Assembly (NCBI GenBank): GCA_949130485.1 | Contig: OX422196.1 | Location: 923,388-987,387 of the forward strand | Length of the DNA stretch: 64,000 nucleotides | DNA from: Agelas oroides | Taxonomy: Eukaryota > Porifera > Demospongiae > Agelasida > Agelasidae | Direction: 5' to 3' | Shown here: positions 21,669 to 34,716 of the stretch, piece by piece | How the letters are laid out: each line of letters begins with the position of its first letter | How positions within the stretch are numbered: the stretch's first letter is position 1 | Translations under genes and position numbers: made by a program | Notes under the pieces: generated by a model | What the model saw: only the letters and a program-made list of their open reading frames with translations | Databases searched by the model: none | What the model was told of the DNA's origin: nothing

Positions 21669-22064
21669 GTGCTAACAGGAGCCAATCTTCATTTGTGCTG
21701 CGGATTGTGGATTATGATAATAATTTCTGAAGTCAAAGTCTTGTGCTTTCTATCTAGCTTCTCACACCCCAGCAGTGGGTGGGAACCAGCTACCTTTGGA
21801 CCTAGTTTGGTTCCAATCGTTCTGGAAATTCGGTAGGCCTGACTTAGCCTCATTCTGAGGCCTTCTCCAGCTCCAGTTTTGGTTGCTTGCAGTGTTTTAC
21901 TGTAAACTGATCAAAACTGGGTGCAAGTGGTGATGAAGGACTGAGGACGAGGCTAGGTCTGACTCACGTTCACCTCGCCCCCTCCACTGGGAACCTAAGT
22001 TGCGTGGTAGGTTTTTCGACTTCCGTACAAATTTCGTGAGGGGCGGGGTGATAGCGAATGTGAC

Positions 22065-22984
22065 ATGGCAGAAAAAGAAAGCGAAGGTGGTGGCGAGTCG
22101 TTCAGGGCGCTGCTGCCATCAGAGCTGCGGCTGGACCCGTGCCAGTGGGAGGAGAGGCCGGGGGACGGAGAGCTGCGGGGCCAGTGCCTGGAAGTGGACT
22201 GCATGGTTAGCTAGTATGGCTTCATACATGTGTAGCTAGCTGGAGGATTTTGGGGGGGGACTGAGAGAGGCATTTATTTGGTTGTTCTTAGCTGGGCCTT
22301 CCATTGTAAGGTTCCCCATGTGAGATTCTGAAAGCGATCCCTGCTGGTGGCAGTGAACCAATCTGGTGTGATGGAATCAGGTTGGTTGCAAACTAGGCTA
22401 AGTTTCACTGGGCTTGAGATTCTTTAAATTGCTTACCTCCATCCTGTGTGTGGCTGGCTAGGTAAAAACTGTTTATATCACCTGACTAGGTTCACGATGA
22501 GTGGCTCTCAGGTGCAGTGGCTGGTCGTCTGACCACGTCCCACATACCCACGATGCATCTTGAAGAGATTCACTGGCTATTGCAGCCATCTTGTGAGTCT
22601 GTCCTCCCCAAGTCGTGGCAGCGGGTCCACATCTCCTGCATCAAGAAGTCACACACACCGGGGAGGAGGGGAGAGAGGTACGTATGTGCAGAATCATAAT
22701 TATAGCTCCTAAGGCCCCAATTCGTTGATTAGTAGTTTCTCATTAGCCGCCCGCACGGTTTTCTGCGATAGAATTTCTCACCATTATTTTAGTAATGAAC
22801 AGATAAGCGTAGCGATGAACATAAGGGCGGAACTGTCTCACGGGGCTCATTTGTGCTGTCCAAGGGCGGAACTGTCTAATGGGGATCATTTGTGCTGTCC
22901 GGAACTGAAATCCGTTGTGTTGTTATAGCAAATTCTACAGTCAGTGATTATGACTGATGTATAAAAACATGGAGTACCTGTATA

Positions 22985-23022
<38 letters not shown>

Positions 23023-23319
23023 AATATCATATGGAGCCATGGTGACTGCTGCCAGCTTCCGTTTCTTCTCTGAACTTGCCGGGTGCTTGTACCTCAGTTT
23101 GTCCATCTACACCAATACTAGGAGATGACTGCTACCTGCTTTTCTGAATTTGCAGGGTGCTCGTCCCTCAGTGCAGTAGTTACCGTCTGGATAGCATCCA
23201 TCAGTTTTTGACAGAGGTGGCACAGGAAAACGTTCTGCTCGCCTGGAAAGAGCTATTGCTGCTTTTGCAGCAGCTGCCCGAGAGCAACGCGACAAGGAGG
23301 GCAGTGACAAGCGTGAGTC

Positions 23320-23388
<69 letters not shown>

Positions 23389-26300
23389 CCTTCGATAGAG
23401 CCTCCTTTATCTTCAGACTTTTCCCTGCAGGCCTTTGTGCAACAGGTAGTGAAACAGCTGTATGGTACAGATCTAAAGTACCTCCAGAGTGAGGGGGAAG
23501 GAACCGATTCCCCAGACCAGAACCAGACTGAGACTGAGAAAGAGGCTGCATCACATTCCAGAACTAATGGTCTGTCCTCTTCAGGGGAGTGTCATAGAAC
23601 CAAGCCACCAGAGAACAGGGTACACTCGAATTTAACCCCACTTCTGGCCGCACTTGAAACAAAAAACGCTTTCTATCTCATCTACCCTTACGCAAGATTC
23701 ACTTTGTTTGATATCACCATTCATAGTCCAGCCATGTTTGACGACTCCGTTGCAAAGGTTCTGTTTGTCATTTACCAGCTGCTGAAGCTGTTGGACCACT
23801 GCCACAGTAAGGGAGTCACTTTGGGGGAGCTGAGTTTGAAGAATATTTTTGTCGACACCAGACTCTGGGTCCAACTGAGGCTACCCCCCTCAGTCATTTG
23901 TGATGGTGAGTCACACGAAGAGAGTGTCGAGGAAGAAGAAGAAAGTAGCACCCCCGTCGAGGGTGAAGAAAGTGTAGCTGCAGACACCAAGCTTCCTGTC
24001 TCCATTCCTCCAGAGCTACCCAGCCCACAATCCATTCCAGCTGCTTCAACAGCAGCTCTCACAGATGCAACCCAAAGCTCTGTCTCTGCTGTTACCACGA
24101 CTACTGACAAACTGGTGTGTAATTCTCTCAGTTACACTCCACCTGCCCTCCATCTTGCAGAGGCGGTAGAGAAATGGCGTAGGGGATATCTTAGCAATTT
24201 TGACTATTTGATGGTGCTGAACTATCACGCAGGTCGGCATCTTGGTGATCCCAACAATCACCCCATGTTTCCCTGGGTGATGGACTTTACACATAGCAAC
24301 GGTGGATACCGGGACTTCTCAAAATCCAAACACCGCATCACAAAGGGAGACAGACAACTTGACTTCACCTACCTCTCTGCCCAGGAAGAAATTCGACTTG
24401 TCCCCGATCAAGATGCTCTCGTTCCCCACCACATCGGTGATGTCTCATCCGACATAACTTACTATGTCTACCTAGCTCGGAGGACACCCAAGGAGGTTCT
24501 CTGCGCTCACGTTCGTCCGAGGTGGGTCCCGGAAGAGTATCCCTCTTCCATCGAGAAGATGTACATTTGGTCTCCAGACGAGTGCATCCCGGAGTATTTT
24601 GTCGATCCTAACGTTTTCAAGTCAATCCATCCCGACCTGCCAGATTTAGAAGTTCCCTCTTGGTGTAGCTCCCCCGAAGAGCTGATTAGTGTCCACCGGG
24701 CCGTTCTGGAGGGAGAAATAGTGTCCTCCCATCTTCACAACTGGATTGATTTAGTCTTTGGCTACAAACTTTCCGGCGAGGCTGCCTCCCGAGCAAAAAA
24801 CGTCCACCTTTCTCTCGTTGACAAGCACAAGAATCCAACCAATTATGGAATCGTGCAGCTGTTTCGGTCTGCACATCCGAAACGTATCCAGACCACCGGT
24901 GCACCTCTAGCTCTCTTTGATTGGCACTCATACCTTAACATGAGCAGCATCATGAACGTCAACGAGTTCTCTGCCGAGCAGCTGCAAGACAGGGGGATAA
25001 CTGAGTCTGCCGCAGCCGAGCAGCACCAGTCTCGTGACTCCAAAACCCTAGACATGATTTTAAGTTGCCAGACAGTCACCCCCAGTGACAAGGTATCGCT
25101 GAAGACTGATGCAGATGGGCACCTTGGTAACCATGACAACACTGAGGATGAGATGTATGGGTCTTATGAGTATGTGAACTATCCGGATGAGGTTACTGGG
25201 GGAAAACCCTTGCGTCCTGCCAAATCAGGCCTTCCTAATGCTGACATCAGGATTGACTATGGGGAAGTCCCCATAGCACTTACATCACCCAGCAAGCCTA
25301 GTACAGTCACTGCCTCTCAGCAGAAGGAAAGTATTGTGCTTTCAGCGTCACAATCCAGCCGCTTTCGATCGGTTCCAGTCGTGAACTATATCTTTCCTTT
25401 CCGGCAGCGCAAGTCCAACATGACTGACCTCCCAGGTGAGGGCCCAGAGGGACAGAGTGCGGACGTGTCTTTTCCCAAGGACTCCAAGTTGCTGCAGCAG
25501 CTGGGAAGGTTGGAAGAACTCACACACTTTGTAAACAGGTCTTGCAAGGATGACGGAGGCATCTTCAAGGACCAGTGGAAGCCAGAAGACCTCCCTCTGT
25601 TCAAAGTGAGCCATCTTTGTACATAGTATCATTACTTCATCATTACATCATATTTAAATGTTGTGTGACATCACCATATCAAGAGTGCATGATGATGTCA
25701 TTTTTTTCCCCTCCGCAATGAAAATGACGTCATCATGCGCTCTTGACCATATACATTCATATTTATAGGCCACACTCTCCCTATGACCTTGCACTTTTGA
25801 CCTTTGCACTTTACCTTGGACTCTGTGCTGTCTATCTCTCTCCCATTAGTCTTCTCAAAAGGCGTTTCCAGGCCGGTCGGTGCTCGATGTGCTCCAGAAA
25901 CAACAAGAAAACCCATCCTTCTACCCCTCCTTTGAGGAGCGAGTGAGCATTGACATCACGGCTGTCGTGTGCACAGTGATTGAGATGTGTTGTGTCAGAC
26001 ACCTGAGGGCTGCCATGCCGACCAATGCTGGTCTGCTCGAGAGAGTATCAACCATTAGGAGACTACTACAACGGCTACACCTACCCTCGTGAGTTACACG
26101 TACAGAGAAACCTGTCTATATTGTTGAGTAATGTTTTATCGTCTGGTTTCTTATGGTTGCTATGAGACAAGTGTTTTTATTGGCTCTTGTATAGACACGT
26201 TGCACACTTCTCCCGAGCTTTTCAGCACATTGAGCACCCGGCTTCTCCCTAGCTTTTCAGTCACATTGAGCACCCAGCTTCTCCCTAGCTTTTCAGTCAC

Positions 26301-28617
26301 ATAGCCGGGGGGAAGCCCAGCTTCTGTCACATATAACACTTTGGGTCAGATTAGCCGCATGACAGCCTGGGAACGAGACTAGAATCAAAACTGACAGGGC
26401 AAAATCCCAAGTGGCATCTATCAAAAATTCATGATTTTCTCCACTTCTTTCTATCCAGCTATTTGCTGAACCTAGCTGAATTTGTCCTCTGCCCTGACAT
26501 TGACAATCCCCCCGCCTTTGACGACTTGAGACTCTCCACACTTTCTGCCGACCTCCTTCTGCAGCCGTTCATCCCCATTGTCTCCTTCCCGACTTACTTT
26601 GAGCCTCTCTACAAGTTTGTCTACAAGCTGGAACAGCTGTGTAGAGACAGCTTGCTTGCAAATAGAGACACAAAGCAGCTGGTCGTTCAGAAAGCCCGGG
26701 GGTCTGTCTCTACCCACACCCTACCACCTGCTGATCTTAATCACATCGTCAGCTTCATTTCAGACCACCTAGAATCTGTTCTTGGAGTTGTGAACAACGA
26801 AGGGTTTACGCTTCTCCTTCTGCACCTCATTCCTTACTTTCAGTTCCCCGAAACCTCCTTCGAGGCCATCTGCAATTTCTTGAACCCCTTAGCTCAACGG
26901 ATGAGCAAGAAGAACGTCGAGAGGTTGTTCTCAGCTCCCATCATCTACATGTTTGACTCACCGACTGAACCTTACCAGCGGGGACAGCTCTTGAGCCGGC
27001 CAATGGCGGACATGCTCATCAAGAGATTTGGCCTCAGCACATTTCTGATACGGTTTCTCGGCTACATCATTGAGGCTGTCATAGAGCCCTCCAGAATTGC
27101 TTCCAGTGGGCAGCATCGGAAAAACAGCTCCAGCAAGGTCCAGCATCCGTCAGGAAGCATGCTTACCCTTGTGCAATCTGACCTCATGCAGTCACCTAGG
27201 GTCGAGGAGTTTCCATCTGATTTCACCTTTAGCCTTGCCCTCTCAGATGTTCGAGTGTATGATTCAGACGAAGACGACTGCAGCAGTGAAGAGTCAGACA
27301 TTGAAGACGCCCCGGAGAGCTCATTGCTTGCAAATCCGCGAATGGTTCTCAGTTCGCTTGTTGGGATGAATGATGCTGACTCCCAGGAGGACACAGGAGC
27401 AGGAAGAGGGGAATCCCCAACCAGAAGTCTCAAACCCTGGGATCAGTTATTTGACCAGGGATCTGCGAACAAAGCAACTTTAGACCATATTGACACGCAA
27501 AGTGAGCAGCCAGCAGATTCACCTTTGACCTCTAGTGTCAACTATGATATGCCTCTGAGGCTTGACACAAGCATGGCCGATTACAAGCCTTCTCCAGCTA
27601 GTCCATTAACAGCAGGAGCTGGCGGCGCTCCAAGCTTTGGGTCATCAATGACTGACTCTCTTCAGTCCGCGCAGTCGTACAATGAAATCACTAACTCATT
27701 TCCACCTATCACCGGGCAACCTCACTTCAACAGCTTCAGTGGAATCAAACGGCAGACTTCCCTGCCTGTGAGCCGTTTGCGTACACTTGGGATCTCGATC
27801 GATGACGTCCTTACAAAGGAGGCAAGTGAAAGCGAAGATGAAGAACAAACTCCAGCAACTGAGAGCTCGTGTTCGGCTAACCCAGAGATGCTAACCATCA
27901 ACACCCACATATCACAGATTGCGGCCGATTGCATTTGCTGGTTGGTACGACGACTGGGGCCAATTTTAGCCACAAGGTACATTGCAAAGCCACTCCTCGA
28001 GAACTTGTATCGCTGCTTCACTGGAATCCTCCACCCAAAGGGGCGTGGCACAATGGTCCTCAAGTGCCTATCCACCATTGCCAAGCTGTACGGTGAGAAG
28101 GTTCTATTGCGGCTGTATCTCCCCCATGCTGAAAATCTGGTGAGGGTTTTTGTTAGTTATGTAAAAGCATGTTCATTTGATTTACGTCAACAAAATAATG
28201 AACACATTGTTTACATATAAGCGTATATAATCCCCACTTGATCAATGTTTCTATGGTAACAAGGGTATTAGTCTTACATGTACAGCATGTATACACATGG
28301 GTACATACAGGTTGATTTTTCCAATTGAAGCCCCTTTTCTTCATTTTATCTAATTGAAGCCCCTTTTCTTCATTTTATCTAATTGAAGCCCCCTTTTCTT
28401 CATTTTATCGCCAGATTTCAGCTGCTATGGCTCGCATGACGGTGAAGTCCGAGGCTGGATTAGCCGCCTCCCTTGCACTTGAACGGCTGTGTGTGCAATT
28501 CATGTCTTCAGAGCTGCTAGCTACCACTGTCCAGGTACACACACACACACACACACACACATGCACACACATGCACACACATGCACACACACGCACGCAC
28601 GCACACACACACACACG

Positions 28618-28660
<43 letters not shown>

Positions 28661-31600
28661 TCTCAGTTACAAAGACTTCCTCTTTTCCTCCATAGGACTT
28701 GTGTGAGAACCATTTCATTCCCCTCATCCAGCTACTCTCTTCTCAGACTACATTCCCCAGTGGAGGGAAGGCTAGGGCCACCATTTGCCAGTCCCTCGTC
28801 CACCTGCTCATTCACACAGGAGAGAAACTCGGGCGAGAGAAAGCCTCTCCACTTCTTCCAGCCCTTCAGTGTTTCTTTGCCTGTTTCAGTGGCGTGCATG
28901 AGAACAACGGCGGGAGGGGAACATCAGGTAAAGAAATGGATCAGTCACAACTAAATACGGAAGAAAGTGCGGGAGGGGAGAACGAAAATGCTGTAACCAA
29001 GCCAGAAACCCCGACCAATGAAAGTACGTTGGAGGGATTGCAGCTGACTGGCTCCAGTACTGTGGAGAGTCCCTTGACAACAGGGGTTAGATCCCATCCA
29101 TTGAGCCCCAGTCCTGATTCCCTGAATGAAGAGGAAGGGGGGGAGTGTGAGAAGGGTGAGGGGAGGAGAGACACGGTGACAGCGGCCCCCTCCACAAAAG
29201 ACACTACAACTCTTATCGAAAACAGTGAGGCATTCCGACAAGTGTGTGCAACTTTCTCTACTGCAATGGCACACGCAGCGTATGTCCCCTTCTGTCGCTT
29301 GCTCGGACAGTTCACACTCAACGACAAGCTTTACAATACTGAACTAATTGAAAGCATCGCATACGGTCACGACCAGAAAGCCCAGCCCAGCCCCCTACAA
29401 ACCATCTTTGATGTTTTAGAGGAAGAGTCTGAGGCATCATCGGATTCAAAAACTGATGAAGATTCGGAAGAAGACCTTGATGGCATCCTGGCCTTGAAAT
29501 TGGGGCCTGTGGCTGCGATCAGTGGCAAGAGTGGGCTGGGGGGGGATTCGGCGAGTTTCGGTAAATCCTTGTGGTTCGTGAAACTCAATGATGATGGAGA
29601 CGGTATGAAGAATGAGGAGGTGAGTGAGAGCGCAGGTGTTGTAGTAGACACGTTCCCGTGCCTGGGAATGAGGCTAGTGTCGTAGCTGTTTGGAACACAC
29701 AATTCTGTAGCCCACATTTCTGACTGCGTGAGATTTGCAATCTTCTTCTTTCTGCAGAGCTCCAAGACAATCGGTGGGAGTGGAGGAGGGGCAGGAGGGG
29801 GAGGGGGAGGAACGGGAGGGGGAGGAGGAGGAGGAGTGGGTGAAGGAGGAGGAGGTGGAGGTGGAGGAGGAGGAGGAGGAGTGATTGGTGGTGTGGTGGG
29901 TGGTGTGGTGGGTGGTGTGGTGGGTGGGGTAGTGGGTGGTGGAAAGTCTCTGCTACAGTTCTGGAACCGTGCCTCCTCAGACAGGCCGGAACTCTCCAAG
30001 TCAGACTCCCTGGGCCGTCAGTCTGCTACCTTCGATGCCAAGTTTCCCACCGTACAGCCCCAGACCTCTCCTGAATCCAAGGAACCAGTGACCAACACAG
30101 GGAGGTAAGAGAAGATGACACTTGGTAATTTAAGGACTTTGACTTCCTGTCTAGACACTGAATGTGGCCCTCTGATTGGTTGAATTGTCAGTATAGGAAA
30201 ACATGTATTGCTACTAAAAAGGAGATAGTCTGGTGCAGCTATATGGCACCATAGTAACCTCCGCAGCGTTCATCGCTAGCCTTGTCCCCAGGCCCGTTCG
30301 AACGGGCCTGGGGACAAGGCTACATTCATCGCTTGCAGTGCAAAATCCTGTACAAATTTACTGCTGCAAACGCTGCGGAAGCCTGGGAACAAGGCTATGT
30401 CATAGGGGTAGGACAAGCGTGAAACTTGTAGGTCATGGAAGTGGAAGAGCGTCTAGCTTAGGGTAGCCTCATTCCCAGGCCTTCTGCTACCAGTGTTGAC
30501 TAATACTGGGAGGCAGCGAAGGCCTGGGAATGAGGCTAAGTCTCAAGTGGATAGCACCTCCAGAGAGAAACCTACAGTGGTGGAAGGGCATGCAGTTGTG
30601 TGTTGATGAGTGACGTGTTCTCTGCTCACAGTATGGAGGAGGTGGACTGCACACTGGAAGGGAACTGGTTATCACTCTGGGAAGAGCAGATGCATGTTGG
30701 TAAGCCCATGGGAGGCCTCAACCCCAGTCCTTGTTGGAGAGGATGTACCACACCTGGAAACAAAGCCAAGGGAATCATTCCACTTACTTCTTCTTCTGTA
30801 CATAGGTCTGTATTCACAGGAGCCTTATAACCACTTTCGAAACATCAAGCTCCAGACTTTTTCAGGTACTGAAATGTGTGTGTGCGTGTGTAAAGGTCCA
30901 CACACTAAGTCTCTGTGCAAATGCATAGGTATAAACCTCTCTTCCCTCCCCTGCCTCCTCCTCCTCTCCTCCTCCTCCTCCTCCTCCTCCTCCTCTCCTC
31001 CTCCTCTCCTCCTCCTCCTCCCTCTCCTCCTCCTCCCTCTCCTCCTCCTCCCTCTCCTCCTCCTCCCTCCTCATTCCTTCTCCAGGTCACAAAGGTACCA
31101 TCAGAGCTTTGGCAGTAGCTGACAGTGAGCATTATTTCGTCAGCAGCAGCAAAGACAAGACTGTGAGGATTTGGTCTCTCCGTAACTATGGTGACGGCAG
31201 TGCATCAGTTGCAAGCAGGTATGCAAGTACCAGTACCAATAGTTTTGATGAGATCATTGATTCCTTCCCCCCCTCACTCCCCCCCCCCCCCCCCCTTCCC
31301 TCCCAATAAACACACACACACACACAAGGTACACATACATGGGACATCAGAAGTCCGTATCAGCTGTGGAGCTGCTAGAACCCATGGATAGCATCCTCTC
31401 CTGCGATGGCACTGTACATGTAAGCACATACACAGGTGCATAGCCTCAGTCCCAGGCCCTACCCAGCTTTACCCACGTTTCCATACTAGCCTGGGCAGGG
31501 GCCTAGGAACAAGGCTACGGCTGCCTACGTATGCTTACATGTGGATCTCTGTCCATACTGTAGAAATAGGTTCATGTAGTGTTCCAATTGTGTACTCTTC

Positions 31601-33334
31601 CTCTCTTTGCAGCTGTGGGACCCGGAGACTGGCTACTGCCTGCAGCAGTTCTCATCTCCAAGAGGCACACAGTTTGTCACCATGAAGTCCCTCCCCCCGC
31701 CCCACCCCACTATTGCAGTGGCAACATCTGACCTCCAGCTCAGGTGAGCTCTGTCACATGACAGCTGTGTGATTGTAATGTGGTGTCATGTGATAGTCAT
31801 GTGACAATCATGTGACTGGCATGTGATGTCGTGCCTGTCAGGTGAGCTCTGTCACATGACAGTTGTGTGATTGTAATGTGGTGTCATGTGATAGTCATGT
31901 GACAATCATGTGATGTCGTGTGACGGTCATGTGATGTTGTGTGACAGTCATGTGGGTTGCACAATAGTCATGTGATATGTTGGTCTCAAACGTCCTGATG
32001 TAGGTTCATAGATGTGCGTGCCAAGTCCTACTTGCACTTATGGAGACTGCAGTTCCCCACTGGTGGTATGCTAATATACTGTTCCACTGCATTAGACACT
32101 CACCTCCATCCTCTCTCCCTCTCAGCAGGTATCATCCGGTCACTGGCCTGTGCCGAGAACTGGATAGCCGTGGGCAACTACAATGGTGTGATCAACACAC
32201 TTGATTTCCGCACTGGAGAGCTGCTGGGTAACTGGAGGCCCAGTGAATTTTCCCCCATGCAGGTCAGCAATGAATGTAGCTGCATATATATAGCATGCAT
32301 AGTGACTTACTGGTGCCTTTTCTAAGCTGCTTCAACATAGCCTTATACCCAGACCACTCTTATCTCCTCTCACAAGGCCTGGGTACAAGGCTAGTGTAAG
32401 GGCATAACAGGAGAGGTTAGCCTTATGTTGAATACTCAATGTTATTTCATCCATCTTCCTTCCCCCTCCCCTCCCCCCTCCCCTCCCCTCCCCTCCCCCC
32501 TCCCCTCCCCTCCCCTCCCCCCTCCCCTCCCCTCCCCCCTCCCCTCCCCTCCCCTCCCCTCCCCTCCCCTCCCCTCCCCTCTCCTCTCCTCTCCTCTCCT
32601 CTCCTCTCCTCTCCTCTCCTCTCCTCTCCTCTCCTCTCCTCTCCTCTCCTCCCCTCCCAAACCCTCCACTCTCCTCAACAGGCCACGTCATGGAATGAGA
32701 GTTTGCTTCAGTTGAAGGCAACTCGAAGGGGGAATCTAGTCTCCAGTGTTGGCAATGGGTTGCTAACGCTATGGAAACCAGCATGTGTCCGAACTCCACA
32801 CGGCAGGTTGCTACACCACCTCAGGGGTGAGTGGACAACAGCAACTGTTGATAGGGACTTCACTAGATGCACAGCTCATTTTCGTAGCAGCCTATGTGAT
32901 TAGGAGTGTACATCAACAAAACACTCGTCACATTCAATAACTAGACATCAAACATTTTGACATACAGTGGTGATGGAGATTAGATATCAGCCATTACTCT
33001 CTTTCCTCCCCACTCTCTTTTTAGGCCAGTCTTCAACCACTCCCTGTCTTGAGATTATCGGAAACCAGCTTATAAGTGTTTCCTCCAATGGCCAGCTGGT
33101 CGTGCACAACAACTTTGAACTGGTAGTAAGTTTCAAGAAAGCTACCTCTTTCTGCTCTTTGTTCTTCTTGTACTTTGATCTTTCCTGTCACGCCCACAGA
33201 AGGACTCTGCCCACATGTCTACCAGGATTCGTAACAGGGTCGAGGTACGCTCCATCTCTTCCCTGGCAGCTCTCCAGGAGAACCGTCTTCTGTTGCTTGG
33301 GGGCGACTCTGGACAAATTGTCCTCATGGCTTAG
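22065..33334 (+). CDS. WDR81: WDR81, BEACH and WD40 endosomal regulator
   Basis: Large BEACH/WD40 protein, 2341 aa in this model (human 1941). WDR81 acts with WDR91 to limit endosomal PI3-kinase activity and in aggrephagy. Exons: 22065-22205, 22490-22677, 23156-23312, 23431-25605, 25850-26088, 26459-28139, 28415-28534, 28696-29619, 29758-30104, 30632-30699, 30806-30865, 31086-31218, 31329-31419, 31613-31743, 32004-32062, 32129-32262, 32682-32826, 33025-33122, 33200-33334; every phase closes. The BEACH domain lies in exon 4 ([28 protein letters not shown]-like run, [10 protein letters not shown]). C-terminal WD repeats include [31 protein letters not shown] and a final [11 protein letters not shown]. 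Exon 9 has a long Gly/Val-rich insert (29770-29945). A possible degenerate kinase-like N-terminal region precedes BEACH ([20 protein letters not shown]). Confidence 0.96.
23321..23388. repeat. (GT)n array at WDR81 exon 3 donor
   Basis: Pure GT dinucleotides start 8 bp after the exon 3 donor gtgagt. Confidence 0.93.
25678..25747. mobile_element. Short AAGAGCGCATGATGACGTCAT foldback, WDR81 intron 4
   Basis: TCAAGAGTGCATGATGATGTC and its near-perfect reverse complement flank about 20 bp. Termini resemble those of the element at 54426-54690 and the palindrome near 6248-6275, so this looks like a small MITE family. Confidence 0.7.
28317..28409. repeat. 34-bp tandem repeat before WDR81 exon 7
   Basis: Three copies of AATTGAAGCCCCTTTTCTTC plus ATTTTATCT, directly abutting the acceptor of the exon at 28415. 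Confidence 0.85.
28535..28668. repeat. (AC)n array starting at WDR81 exon 7 donor
   Basis: The donor itself is gtacacacac, so the microsatellite begins inside the 5' splice site and fills most of the intron. Confidence 0.93.
30277..30322. mobile_element. Perfect 46-bp palindrome of the TAGCCTTGTCCCCAGG family
   Basis: TAGCCTTGTCCCCAGGCCC + GTTC is followed immediately by its exact reverse complement with no loop. It lies in WDR81 intron 9; another foldback of the same family is at 30464-30539. Confidence 0.88.
30464..30539. mobile_element. TAGCCTCATTCCCAGGCC foldback, WDR81 intron 9
   Basis: Terminal inverted repeats TAGCCTCATTCCCAGGCCTT / AAGGCCTGGGAATGAGGCTA around a roughly 35-bp loop. 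Related copies are at 31442-31526, 34138-34247, 40522-40648, 50286-50340, 51251-51326, 53708-53750, 57877-58010, 59309-59352 and 63392-63442. Confidence 0.88.
30950..31085. repeat. (CTCCTC)n pyrimidine tract before WDR81 exon 12
   Basis: CT-only trinucleotide-type repeats running into the acceptor ttctccag. Confidence 0.92.
31745..31960. repeat. GTCATGTGAC-rich tandem repeat, WDR81 intron 14
   Basis: About eight GTCATGTGA(C/T) or TCATGTGA units in a degenerate tandem of roughly 20-100 bp periods. A further trio lies just past the stop codon at about 33339-33371. It could be a simple satellite; the E-box-like core is noted in the findings. Confidence 0.75.
32455..32660. repeat. (CCCCT)n and (CTCTC)n tract before WDR81 exon 17
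   Basis: Two blocks of pentamers, first CCCCT then CTCTC, on the coding strand of the intron. Confidence 0.92.
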
Positions 33335-33816
33335 TGTGATCATGTGACTGTCATGTGACTGTCATGTGACCATAATGGGTTGCCTTGTGTTATTTCTGTC
33401 ACTGATTGTGTTTTCAACATCTTTGTACTTTGTTTTCTACTAAATCAGGTAAAATTAACAAACCATTGGTTACGTACTTAATAATGATTTCCTGTACCAC
33501 CATGCAGACGTCATGCTGATCCAGTTTGTACGGGTCTCAAAAATTATTGGTTTCAAGGAAGCTGTATCATGCAATGGTGAACAGCGGGTGAACGAGACCA
33601 CATGTACGTAACCTGGAGGTGGGGAAGGGCTGAAAACAAGGCTAAAAGAGTATGCACGCTGAAGTGAAAATTCTAGGTTTTCCCTCATGCCCAGTACTCC
33701 AGAGAACTACAATCAGGATGGAGGGGGTGGGGCAGATAAGTTAAGAATGAGGCCACAGCACAAACACTCTTGTGATCATTATCACACATACACTGTGCAC
33801 TAGCATGTACTGGTCA
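33335..33816. other. Convergent intergenic region WDR81/VASH
   Basis: About 480 bp between two stop codons. Contains three CATGTGACTGT units near 33342-33372. No gene seen; both 3' UTRs must lie here. Confidence 0.7.
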
Positions 33817-33962
33817 CTAAGACTGCATGGTTCTCATGGTTCTGGAGAATTTCTCCACCATTTTCTTTACCTCCTCCGTGTGAAGCTGGCCGAGAGGGAG
33901 GCACAGAAACTGGAGAGAGAGGCACATGATCATGAAAAGTTTTGTATTCAGATACACACACA

Positions 33963-33996
<34 letters not shown>

Positions 33997-34637
33997 GTTG
34001 ACTATCCTTACCTTCCACTGGATCTGTTCACAGCTGTGCAAGTCGTGCACAACTGGTGGACTCAATTTCACCTTCATCACTGTGTGCTGGTCTGGACAAA
34101 CATCACAGGGAGACAAATGTCACATGGAGGCAAATGTTAGCCTCATTCCCAGGCCACTCCCAGATTTTATCTCGCAGCTGTAGAGAAAACTCGGGTTTTC
34201 TCCACAGCTGCGAGATAAAATCTGGGAGTGGCCTGGGGACGAGGCTAGGCAAACGTCACATGGAGACCAATGTCACACAGATCGAGACAATCGTGCAACT
34301 GACAGTGGTGACTGTGACATGCAGCCAGGCTTACATACAAAGACAATCATGCAACTGACAGTGGTGACTGTGACATGCAGCCAAGCTTACATACAAAGAC
34401 AATCATGCATTGTGCGTGCAGCCAAGCTTACATACAAAGACAATCATGCATTGTGCGTGCAGCCAGGCTTACATACAAAGACAATCATGCATTGTGCGTG
34501 CAGCCAGGCTTACAGTGCTCATAGGAGTCAATGAAATCTTGTATGAGGTCCATCAGTGACTGTGTATAGGGTGTTAGAAAGAAACAGATAGCAGATAAGA
34601 GTTATTTTACCACCTCTCATGTCTCTTCACAAAGTCA

Positions 34638-34671
<34 letters not shown>

Positions 34672-34681
34672 TGCTGATTCT

Positions 34682-34716
<35 letters not shown>

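Noticed and set aside
30905-31132. Overlapping ORFs at the CTC array
   Set aside because: Low-complexity artefacts around WDR81 intron 11; the exon at 31086 is in a defined phase.
34316-34512. Possible CRISPR-like array
   Set aside because: Units are contiguous tandem copies with no unique spacers, in a eukaryotic intron. The same applies to 38298-38575 and 61991-62319.
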